Shown piece by piece: positions 22,501 to 30,900 of a stretch of 64,000 nucleotides of DNA. This DNA comes from Hydrangea macrophylla (taxonomy: Eukaryota; Streptophyta; Magnoliopsida; Cornales; Hydrangeaceae). The DNA lies in assembly GCA_033977485.1 (NCBI GenBank), contig CM066992.1:103924140-103988139 (forward strand), written 5' to 3'. Every line of letters begins with the position of its first letter. The stretch's first letter is position 1. A program made the translations under genes and the position numbers. The notes under the pieces were generated by a model, which saw only the letters and a list, made by a program, of their open reading frames with translations, ran no database searches and had not been told where the DNA came from.

Positions 22501-22678
22501 CCTCAAAGAACTTAAGGTGCCCGTTTATGACCCTAGAGGAAAATTCAAACCCAACTGGGTCGGGCCGTACATCATTAAGACCCTCCTTTCCGGAGGAGCG
22601 GCTTATCTCATGGACCTGGACGGGGTTGAATTTAAACAGCCAATTAACCTCGATCGCCTCAAGAAATACTTTGCTTGA
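19559..22678 (+). CDS. Tat pol: RT, RNase H, second RNase H, integrase
   Basis: Intact frame of 1039 codons from the first ATG; the true frame starts upstream, after the TAA at 19502. RT covers about 30-220, with FRDLNKASPKDDFPLP and catalytic YVDD at 174-177. The gypsy RNase H lies about 315-430. A second RNase H of the archaeal/plant type lies about 464-590 (MYFDGAAN, NNTAEYEA, GDSNLI, ENQLADSLA). The integrase zinc finger is near 690-735 (H..H..CHKC), and the core triad is Asp771, Asp822 and Glu857 with DD35E spacing. The C-terminus NLDRLKKYFA is usual for the group. All catalytic residues are present. Confidence 0.95.
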   Translation: MPGIDPKIVQHHIPLFPNSKPVKQKLRRMRPEWALKVKEEVEKQLRAGFLMVTEYPEWIANIVPVPKKDGRVRVCVDFRDLNKASPKDDFPLPHIDVLVDNTAGHELLSFMDGFSGYNQILMAPEDREKTTFITPWGTYCYRVMPFGLKNAGATYQRAATTLLHDMIHKEVEVYVDDMIVKSKERGGHLGALRKFFGRLREFKMRLNPQKCTFGVTTGKLLGFLITQRGIEVDPTKIKALTEMNPPKNEKELRGFLGRVQFISRFISKLTMTCDPLFKLLIKGERFNWDTPCQQAFDKIKTYLQNPPVLSPPSPGRPLLLYLSVSEDSMGCMLAQEGEEGRVEKAIYYLSKRMVGYELKYSPLEKACWALVWCTRRLRHYMLAFPVILISRMDPLKYLFEKPVLTSRISRWTMMLAEFDIRYVTAKSVKGRAVAEFLADLAVESEDKGDFKFPDEGIMEVKEELWRMYFDGAANQLGYGVGIILVAPDGVPTPLAVKLKYDSTNNTAEYEACIIGMEAALALKVGRIDVFGDSNLIISQVRGDWRVKHEKLRPYHDYLESLKAQFRKISFYYLPREENQLADSLATLVSMIQIPSKIAMIPLSIEVRDQPSFEMIAAIEREDEVPWYVDVWKFVKEGEYPEGASEKDKKAIRRFAAQFVIYADKLWKKSYTGYNLECLYGREAKRMMEEIHEGVCGPHMNGHMLAKKIIRQGYYWTTLDKDCCEYVRRCHKCQIHANLMHTPPSQLYSMTTPWPFSVWGIDIIGEIVPKASNGHRYMIVAIDYFTKWVEAASYATLKAKDVVSFIEKNIICRYGVPNEFISDHGSHFQGEVIPLLEKYKITRHQSSPYRPQTNGAVEAANKNVKAILGKTTDTYKDWHEKLPFALWGYRTSVRTSTGATPYSLVYGMEAVLPVEVEIPSLRVLTECEVAESEWIRGRYEELMLLDEKRLTAINHTRGYQKRIARAFNKKVRPRKLAEGDLVLKELKVPVYDPRGKFKPNWVGPYIIKTLLSGGAAYLMDLDGVEFKQPINLDRLKKYFA

Positions 22679-22712
22679 AACCATTTCTTTCAAAGCCTCC
22701 TACCTCGATGAA

Positions 22713-22748
22713 CTACGCTTGACCTGATTCCCACTAGGGGATACGTAG
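22713..22748 (+). repeat. Structured Tat motif, copy C
   Basis: 35 nt after the pol stop. Outer stem CTACG (22713-22717) with CGTAG (22744-22748); inner stem ATTCCC (22727-22732) with GGGGAT (22737-22742); loop ACTA. Confidence 0.75.
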
Positions 22749-22818
22749 GCAACCTACTTGGTTCGGTCATTTAAATAAAACCGCCCGGGCGACGTCCTCT
22801 TTCAAACCTTGAGTTGAA

Positions 22819-22854
22819 CTACTGCAGGCCTGACACCCACTCAGGGGTAAGTAG
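22819..22854 (+). repeat. Structured Tat motif, copy D
   Basis: About 105 nt after copy C, the same spacing as copies A and B. Outer stem CTACT (22819-22823) with AGTAG (22850-22854), again compensated relative to copy C; inner stem ACCC (22835-22838) with GGGT (22845-22848), also compensated (T to C with A to G). Confidence 0.7.
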
Positions 22855-22910
22855 GCAAGCTCTCAAAAAGTCTTCGGCCCAAGAAAACCTAAAAGCAAGA
22901 AATGTGTGTA

Positions 22911-22986
22911 CTAAACTAGGGGCAAACTGGCGTTTGCCCGGAATCACTTTGAAGCCCTAAAACCAGGGGCAAACTTCGTTTGCTAG
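22911..22986 (+). repeat. Two polypurine-tract-like hairpins after pol
   Basis: At 22916-22940 GGGGCAAAC-TGGC-GTTTGCCC is a perfect 8-bp hairpin preceded by ACTA; at 22962-22985 AGGGGCAAACTTCGTTTGCT is a weaker copy. Same plan as the four copies at 1128-1440. Confidence 0.65.
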
Positions 22987-24599
22987 CCGAAGAACCCAGA
23001 AATAAAACCATCCTTCAGGTCACCTGGCTGTCAGAATAAGTACTATAAAGAAACAAATAGGAATTCATGGAAAAGAATGAGTAGAAAACAAAAAGCAAAA
23101 TAGGGAGCCGAATAAAGACATTAAAAGGAGAATTCTTCATAAAAGATTAATCGAAAGGTTGAGCGCTTTGATTAAGCATGCTAGAAATTTCCCTAAAGAT
23201 AACAACATCAGTCAATCACATTCGGAAAGCGTAAAAGAGTAGGCAGGGTCCGTCAGAAAGTTTTGTGAAAGGGACAACTTTTCTCTGTTTCCGTCTGTTT
23301 TATTGTGCACGTGTCTCGTCAAGTCTGTCTCACAACCAAGGCCTGGATCTCCAGAAGATACTGGGCAGTGGGCACAATCGAAGCAGGGACCCTCGGGCAC
23401 GGAGCAGCCATCCTACTCGACCAGGCCTCTATGAAAGCCTTCACGATAGAAGGACGCAGAGTAGAACCCCTGGTGAAATCAGCAGCCACAGGCTCGGTAA
23501 TATCCTGCAGAAGCCCGAACTGACGGGCCACCCGATCGGGAATGTAGAAAGTAGTGGCACTTAGGCCTGGTAACCAAATGCCAGGTCGCCCAGGAAAACG
23601 TACAGCAACAGAACGATGAGTCCACTGAGGGCAGATCCAGCAGATATCACCAGAAGAGAGACCTTGGAGCCAACCGAGCCAGGCATCAGCAGAATGGAAT
23701 AAGCAATGGATCTCCATGCGGTTGTAAGAAAATGGCCCCCGAAGATGCGAGGGGTGAATGAAGAGGTCGAGGCGTTCCATGAGCCAAACTTGCAAGACGA
23801 AAGGTGTCCCGGCAGATAACATGGCCCCGGTAACATGGGCGTGGCTCAATCCAATCAGAGTTTCACCAAGAATCAGCATAACAGCACTTTTCATCTCCCT
23901 CAAACCATAGGCAATGGGTATAAGAATGTCAGAAGATGACTGGAATAGGAAGTAAGAGAGCATGGCAATTGAAAAAGCACTACGTCGGATGATGTCACGC
24001 CCCGACGTAGCATAATACAGGAAAGCATTTAATTTCCTTTATGGAATCGTAGGTCGTGACAAGTGAGTATGACCAATTGTCCCTGCAAACAAATAACTTA
24101 ACAACATTTCTAAAGCAAAGGATACTAACAGAACATAAGCTCCGAAATAAAAACTTACTGAACTATTATAGCAGTCATAGTCTTAGGCACAAAACGCCTT
24201 ATTCAAAAGTCTAAACTAGTTTATTACAAAACCCAAATTAAAAGACATAGGAAATATAAAGCAGCCTCCTGGAAAGTCTCCTGACTCTAAGTAGCATAGT
24301 CAAAATACCCTGGCTGCTCCTGACCCTGAAAATCTGGACATACAGTCCAGGACGCATCAACGCCGTCAGCTTATGAAAGCTGGTGAGCAAAATAAACAAG
24401 TGCTCGCAATGTATATATAAGCATATAAACAACGGTACAATTAACTTTTAAAAGCAATAAATTCAAGGTTCCAATTCCAACATAAGCCACGGGGGAAAAA
24501 TAAAGAAAGCAATAAATAAGCGACCATGCATGAGCAATGTAATATCTCATCTTTCTGACTCTTTTTTTTTTCTCAACAAAACTCAACACAACCAAACCA

Positions 24600-24965
24600 T
24601 TATCTCAGATACCAGGAATACTATCCGATCGATATCCAAAACAGCACACCAAACTATCGCTTTAGATACCAGGAATAATATCCGATCGATATCTAAGCCA
24701 CACTCAATACCATCATTTCGGATACCAGGAATAATATCCGATCAATATCCGAAACAAGCGCCTTAGATACCAGGAATAATATCCGATCGATATCTAAGCC
24801 GTACACCACACTCAATACCATCGCTTCGGATATCAGGAATACTATCCGATCAATATCCGAAACGCGCGCCTTAGATACCAGGAATACTATCCGATCGATA
24901 TCTAAGTCGTACACAACACTGTCGCCTCCAATACCAGGAATACTATCCGATCGATATTGAGGTCG
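24600..24965. repeat. Seven-unit hairpin array in solo LTR A
   Basis: Seven units with the core GATACCAGGAATA(C/A)TATCC followed by GATCGATATC, about 45-65 nt apart. Each unit is flanked by arms that pair with each other, and the arms come in different versions: TTTCGGATA with TATCCGAAA (units 3 and 5), CTTAGATA with TATCTAAG (units 4 and 6, nearly so in unit 2), and CCTC(C)AATA with TATTGAGG (unit 7). Unit 1 is imperfect. Confidence 0.8.
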
Positions 24966-25254
24966 CACACCAGACCGCCACCCCTTACTCTTTTCACGCT
25001 TTCTCACACACATGCATGTTGACGCAACCTCGACCCTAATATGTATGTCAATGTTTCATAAATAACACCATTAATAAATCACAAAGCCGGATAATCGTAC
25101 TAGCATAAATTTTGGCCTAAGTTGTTCTTGTTTCGTACAATCATTAAAACATAGACCTTTAAAACAATATTTTTGCCAAACTGTTCTTTAAAAACTTTTA
25201 AAACATTTTCCAAACAGTCCCTACTAAGGAAACATAGAAACTGCTCAAACTGCC

Positions 25255-25475
25255 AGGTCGCGCGAGCGGGTCGCGCGAGCGGGTCGCGCTAGCGGGAGAG
25301 AGGTGATGTCGCGCGCGCGGGTCGCGTGAGCGAAGGAAAGGCCAGATCGCGCGAGCGGGGGAGCTGGACAGGTCGCGGGAGCGGATCGCGCGCGCGAAGG
25401 GGGGAAATGGTTCGCGCGAGCGGGCCGCGCGAGCGAGCCTCGCGCGAGCGGGTCGCGCGCGCGAGTTCTTGCAGA
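25255..25475. repeat. CG-rich array in solo LTR A
   Basis: Irregular tandem repeats of GGTCGCGCGAGCGG type, with TCGCGCGA and CGCGCGCG palindromes, in an otherwise AT-rich LTR. High CpG density is odd for a sequence expected to be methylated. Confidence 0.8.
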
Positions 25476-27009
25476 ATGTCATCTTCTTCGTCTTCTCCCC
25501 TGTTTTCAATTCCTGGACTGAAATTTACCCATTTTCAGAATCTGTTCGTACTAGGACATGTGATATATGGTTCTCTTCAGTTTTCCGCATAGATTACGAA
25601 TACGCGATCAATTTTAACTAATACGGATTGTACCGATAATTTCTGCGATTAAAGTTAGAGTGACAAAACTTAAAATCAACAGTACGTCGCGATACGGGTA
25701 AATTACTGTGTAGGATTCGAACCACAGCTTATCGGGATCAATATCTTCCATTCACAATTTACAGAATCGATTTTAGTTACGATTTCTAAAACTTCAATTT
25801 TCAAGCTCTCATGGTGTTTTCATATATATACATATATACACACTTATATACACTGAAAAATACATATATAGACATTGAGAGTGAGTTTAAATTACTCACA
25901 GAGACGATTATACAGAAAATTAAAGGCCGAGAACTTCCGCCGTAATAATCCGTCGTTGAGAATTTCCCCCGCTCTTGATTTTGGTAACCCAATATATATA
26001 TATAACTATGTATGTGTGGTGTATATATGTATCATATATAATCTGCATATGAGTGTGTGTATGTTTTCTTGAGAGCAAGAGAGTGATAGAGAGAATTAGG
26101 AGAGTTTTGAGGGAGATTTGAGAGAGACACAGTGAGTGAGAGAGACACTGCTATACATATATATAAACTGATATGTTTGGGCTCCAAGCTAAACCAAGAA
26201 TTCCACCGGTGTGGTTGAGCTCACGTGCTCCCACACCCAAACGCGGTATAACGCAGATTTGAAACATGAAACTAGTATTTTACGGTAGAAAGAAAAAATA
26301 CAGGAAAATTATATTAACAGGGGAATTTAAATTCCCGGTTATACAAAAATATAGATATCGATTTTGAAACCACAGAAAATATTTCCTATATTTTCAAATA
26401 TTACGGTTTGGCCCCAGATAAATATTTATAAATAGAAATTAAAACAGATGCTCATGGAAATGAAATGCCGTATTTATTTATTAATGATAATAAAATACAG
26501 GGCGTTACAGATGATCTGGTACTCGCCATCATAGGGGTCCCCTATGGGAGCATAAACGGAGGCAAGGCGCTCAAAATCAATATGCCTGTCACAAATAAGG
26601 GAGCCCGCCGCATTTCGAGATATGTGGAGAAGAGTGGCTAAGTCGCAGACATACCCAGCCTGAATCTGAGGAACCGTCAATTCAGCAAAAGGATCAGTGT
26701 GGAGAATAGCGCTAAATTCCTCGAACAAAGGACAAATCTCCTGAAAGCCGAAACGAAAGACGTTGAGAGCAGGGTCCCAACACTGAATAACAGCTCGAAG
26801 AAAGCCCTCGTTCAAATTCATGCGTCGGAAAGAGAAGAGATCGTTCAATCTGAAGCATTCAAAGTTGAGCTTTTCAATACCTGAGAGAGTATCCAACCAT
26901 GGGAAGAGAATTTGGGAGCTAATGGGGGCCATTTGAAAGGAGGATGGAAAGAGAAAGGAGATGTTTTGCGGAGTGTTAGAAGAAGAGGGGTATAAGTAGG
27001 GGGTAAAGC

Positions 27010-27165
27010 TGCCCACTAGATCGCGGCACTCGATAAAGTGCAACGGCACTCCATGAAGTGCCGCGCGGCAGTCCGTGAGTGCCGCAGGGCATTCACTGAT
27101 TGCCGTTGCGGCATTCGTTGAGTGCCGCGGAGGCCTAACCGAGTGCCGTTTTGAGCTTTTTACCG
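27010..27165 (-). promoter_or_regulatory. GC-rich palindrome cluster upstream of split antisense gene
   Basis: GGCACTC/GAGTGCC and GGCAGTC-type units joined by GCCGCG, ending about 80 bp upstream of the antisense ATG at 26932. Clearly the same sequence family as the LTR cluster at 12085-12420. Confidence 0.7.
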
Positions 27166-27561
27166 GCCAGGGTTTGTTTGTAACACGATCTGCCCACCTG
27201 CAAACAGAAAACTAAATAGAGAGGCAATAAAACGTGCGCATCATGCAGCACGTGCAAATACATTCATTCATTCATTTCACTTTGCATATATCAAATAAGT
27301 AAAAGAAGCAGAAGCATTCAAGGATAAAAATAAAATCGGGACCAAGCCATGGTCCCACATACGGCAAGATTTGGACCAAGCTATGGTCACACATACGGTG
27401 AATAAGCAGAAAGCATAATGAAATGTTTAAAGCATCTATCCTACCAAATAAAAGGAAGCAGCCATCAAAAATAAAACATGTATGTACATTCATCCACCAA
27501 AATATAAATTCTCCCACAAACTCTCAAAAATGAAAAAATAATAAAAATAACAAAAGCAAAG
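27166..27561. other. Spacer between the two antisense genes
   Basis: About 400 bp with no gene. It holds two near-copies of ACCAAGCYATGGTC-CACATACGG (27331-27362 and 27373-27399) and (ATTC)n at 27262-27277. Confidence 0.6.
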
Positions 27562-30300
27562 TCAGCCGCGACCCCGACCCCGGCCGCGAGTCTGACGAGT
27601 CATACGTCTGAGAGGCTCCTCCTCTGACTCAGTCCCGCTGCCTCCACCAGTCCCGCCGTGTCCGCCACTGCCGCCGCCTCGGCCTCTGCCACCGCTGGTG
27701 CCCTCGCCGCCACGTCCAGCACCGCTACCTCCGGGGGTATCGCTGAGAGGGACGCCGAACTGCTGAAGCCGCTGCTGGAGCTGCCCCACCTGCTGAGATA
27801 GGACTCTGTTCTCCTCCATCTGGAAGAGAAAAGATGAGTCCAAAAAATTGTTGAAAAGGCATTTGGAATGCTAAGAATATGGAAAGGGTAGAAAATCATA
27901 CCTGGGCCCTCAACTGAACCGCAGCAGTCGCCCGAGCTCCCTCAGCCTGAAAACAAGAGTCAGGAACAAAGATCAGTAAAAATAAAGAGATACAATCCCA
28001 GTCAAAAGTAGGAGTGAGAATGAATTTCTTACCATCCACTCGCGCCCGAGAACCCACTGTCGCACGCTGTGGGCATACGATAGGCCCTCCTCCGCGTAAG
28101 CACGCGGCACAAGGTCGTAGTGAATAGGAATGGTGGGGGCGCCCTGCGAAAGTCGGGGGATCGTCGTCACGTGAGGCTCGCCAAATGAGACGATCGACAT
28201 AGTCCAGTCCCACTCAGGTAGGCCAGGGAGGCGGACCGCAGCAGGGACATGCTGCAAACAAAAGTAATAAAACATGGGTGAAGAGTAAAAGGAAGAATTC
28301 ACAAAAATAATAAAGGAATCATTTACTCACCCGAGTCACTTCCATCAGCGGGAAGTTCGGCATCAGCTTGGCGGCACGGAAGGCCGCGTATCCATCAGGG
28401 TCGTCCAAGAAGCCGTGGATACCAAAGCCAGCTCGAGCAGCCGAGTAGTCACCGCCCTGAAGTGTGTCTGTAGCTCTCATAGAATCGGGAGGAGGGAACG
28501 GCACAAAGAATCTGGGAGCCGCTATAGACTGTCTGGTCACCCTCTCTCCCAAGTACCACGCCATACCCTCTGACCCACCATCAAGAAGCAGTCTCATCGG
28601 GTCATACCCGGCCGACTCCTGAATCCCCGCGCTAGCCTCGGGTAGCGCCCTGAGCCACGGCTGCCACTGTACATGCTCCTCCCGTAGGTTCGTCAGGAAA
28701 TTCCTGAACGAAACAAAGTCATGAGCCCCGGTCTTCCGCCCGACCCTGTCCTTCGCCCACTTCAGCCCCTGGGGCATGATGAGGGCGTCCGCAGCACGTG
28801 TCTCAGGAGACATCATGCGGAGATACTCATGGGACCAAATCTGTAATAAAAAGAGAGAAAGAAAAGAGAAATTAGTATCGCAAGGTAAATAAACTTCTGG
28901 AAGTAAAATAAGCGATGGAATGTAAAAAATAAATAAAAAATATATATATACCTCCCACGCTCTCCAATACCCGCTGGTAGCTGTCGACTTGCCCCGGGAG
29001 ATGACACTCATGTGACTGTACAGGATAGCTAAACCTGTACCAGCCGAATCAAGCTCGGTGACCCGGTCCAGATGCTCCAGCGACGCCACCAAAGAAGCAG
29101 AAATCCGATCACCCTTGGTGCTCAACAAGGAGCACCCCAGCACGTACATCAAAAAGCCCCGGGCCATCTGCTCGTCCGTAAAGCCGGGTTTCCCCCGGAA
29201 AGTATCCATGAACCATCGAGCAGTGACCAAGGCCTCCTCCGGGACCACCCCTAGCAGCGGCTCCATCTGATCCCACTCCTGGTCCGTAAGGTGCCGCAGG
29301 GGCTCTCCTCCGAATGGAATCCCCGTAATCATCGAGAAGTCCAGCGGGGTCAACGTCATCTCGCCGAAGGAAAAGTGGAAGGTACTCGTGGTATCCCACC
29401 ACCGCTCGGCCAGCGCATGTATCTGCTGCAAGTCGTTGGAGCTCTTCGTCAAGAGTTTGACGAAGTCTCCAAAACCCGCTGCGTCCACCAGAGCTATCAC
29501 GGTCGGGCTCAGCTCGGTGTACCACTCGTGGCCATGTGCAAGGCTGCCGTGGCCCTTCAGCACTTTGGGCTGCAGCTGCAAGAAAGAATCACAAGATTTG
29601 TTGTCAGAGAATAAATAAAAGGAGAAAGCAATGAAGAAGGAGATAAGTAATAAATAAAAGAAAAGAAAGTATAGAAATGTTCACATAGGATTTCACAGGA
29701 GAGACATTCGTTTGCATTCAAGAGAAAATGAATAAAAGGAAACGCTCAAAATTTTAACAAGGTTTCGAAAAAAAAACAAAAAAAAAAAAACAAACTCGCC
29801 AGGACGGTAAATACAGGAAAAGGTTCGTGATTTCATTTCTACGAGCATTGGATTCCATTATTCACAAGCAATGTTTGAGATTTCGATTAAATGGCTTTCA
29901 AAAGTCGTTGAACAAAATCAAAAGGGAAAATAAAGGATAATTCGAGCATAAAATTCATTTTCTATTTTATTTATTTATTTTTCAAAAGTTCACGAGAAAT
30001 AAAAATAATAAAATTTGAATTCCTTTACGAAAGGCATGGTATAAGGTATTCGAGACGCTCGAGGGCACCACAAACATGACGTTTGGAATAGGGTATCTAA
30101 AAGTGGTGACAATCCTACGTTACATTCACAAGGAAGATATACGGGAAAGAAATATGAGAAATAGACAAAAGGGAAGCGTTTACCTCGCGCTTGAACGCGC
30201 GGGCTGACAAATGCTCATCAGGGTCTCTCAATAAGAGAGTAGCATCTGGATGATGGGTGGCCGTATACTTGGCCTTCTTCTTCCTAGAACCACTCGCCAT
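27562..30300 (-). CDS. Antisense six-exon plant mobile domain gene, 590 aa
   Basis: Minus-strand gene inside the inner Tat. Exons (window coordinates): 30300-30184, 29575-28952, 28840-28331, 28251-28033, 27946-27902, 27819-27562. Every intron is GT-AG and phase 0; exon lengths are 39, 208, 170, 73, 15 and 85 codons, with no stop, giving 590 aa. The N-terminus is basic (GSRKKKAKY). Exons 2-3 carry the plant mobile domain, with ALAERWWDTTSTFHFSFGEM and LDFSMITGIPFGG as its N-terminal signature. Exon 6 has a short Gln-rich coiled coil and then a Gly/Arg-rich RGG-like tail ending RGRGRGRG. Known mobile-domain proteins such as MAIN/MAIL1 are nuclear; the role here is unknown. An intact spliced frame antisense to a retroelement suggests recent selection or recent capture. 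Confidence 0.82.
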
Positions 30301-30534
30301 AACCTGTCAAAAAAAAAGAGAAGAAGAAAAAGGGAGATTCGCACGTTAAAATTCGTGAAAGTTCAGGAAAACAATGAAATAAAAGAGTTTAACCGAACCA
30401 TGATCTAGCAGAACTTACCTGTGGACGTCGTAGATCGATATAGAAGCAGAGAAGAGGATGAGAGAAAATTTCTCCAGAGAGATTTCGAGATGGAGAGAGT
30501 GAGAGAATGAGAAAATGTGTTGAATCCCGGCGGT
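30301..30534 (-). promoter_or_regulatory. 5' flank of the antisense gene
   Basis: Between the antisense ATG (30300) and the GC cluster. On the minus strand a TTAAAA run near 30533 directly follows the cluster and may act as TATA; a CT-rich leader (TCTCTCACTCTCTCC type) follows, as is common in plant 5' UTRs. Confidence 0.45.
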
Positions 30535-30690
30535 TTTAACCACTGCCGCTCAAATGCGGCACCCAAATTTCCGTGCGCGGCAGTCAGTCAACTTTCGTGC
30601 GGCACTCGCCGAGTGCTGCAACGGCATTCCGTGAGTGCCGCGCGGCAGTCACAGACTGCCGCGGAAAACCGCGTGTGCCGCGATTATGGC
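30535..30690 (-). promoter_or_regulatory. GC-rich palindrome cluster upstream of six-exon antisense gene
   Basis: Units GGCACTC/GAGTGCC and GGCAGTC/GACTGCC with GCCGCG joints; the 30627-30663 segment nearly repeats the LTR cluster. It is the third such cluster in this element, again about 230 bp upstream of a start codon. Confidence 0.7.
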
Positions 30691-30900
30691 GGTCCAAAGA
30701 TATTTACATTCCCCCCAAAAATTCAAATCAAGTCCCAAAAATTGAATTTGAGGCCCCAAAAATTACCCTCATTGCACTTTTGGCCCTTAGGGTCGTTTCA
30801 TAGGTACACTTTGACTACAAATTTTGGAGTTCAAAAATATTCGAGCCCGTGGGCCCCCCCTTTTTGAAAGTTGGAGATATTTGAGCCTGTGGGCCCAGAC
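30691..30900. other. Spacer before the 61-bp array
   Basis: A-rich sequence with runs of C (30711-30717, 30854-30860); no gene or repeat beyond two GAGCCYGTGGGCCC phrases (30842 and 30881). Confidence 0.5.

Larger units (their letters stand above)
23993..26509 (+). mobile_element. Solo LTR A (2517 bp)
   Basis: Begins TGTCACGCCCC and ends GGGCGTTACA, flanked by a perfect 5-bp duplication GATGA (23988-23992 and 26510-26514). No internal domain, primer site or second LTR: the product of LTR-LTR recombination. The orientation is arbitrary from ends alone. Contains the hairpin array at 24600-24965, a CG-rich array at 25255-25475, a (TA)n-rich stretch near 25820-25860 and 25990-26040, and a TATA-like run near 26155. 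Ends resemble those of Tekay/Del elements. Confidence 0.92.
23319..26932 (-). pseudogene. Antisense plant-mobile-domain-like gene, split by solo LTR A
   Basis: On the minus strand an ATG at 26932 (MAPISSQ) opens a frame that runs to 26510, is interrupted by solo LTR A, and resumes in the same frame at 23987 to a stop at 23319. Without the insertion and one copy of its GATGA duplication the frame is 363 codons long with no other break. Residues 60-80 carry CWDPALNVFRFGFQEICP, resembling the N-terminal signature of plant mobile domain (aminotransferase-like) proteins; the second half has VLQVWLMERLDLF, SYNRMEIH and LSATTFYIPDRVARQFG, typical of the same family. No catalytic site is known to me for the family. 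TATA-like TTATAC near 26990 and a GC-rich cluster at 27010-27165 precede the start. Confidence 0.75.

Noticed and set aside
25198..25592. Arg/Ala/Ser-rich frames over the CG array
   Set aside because: Low-complexity translation of a CG-rich repeat inside a solo LTR, open on both strands.
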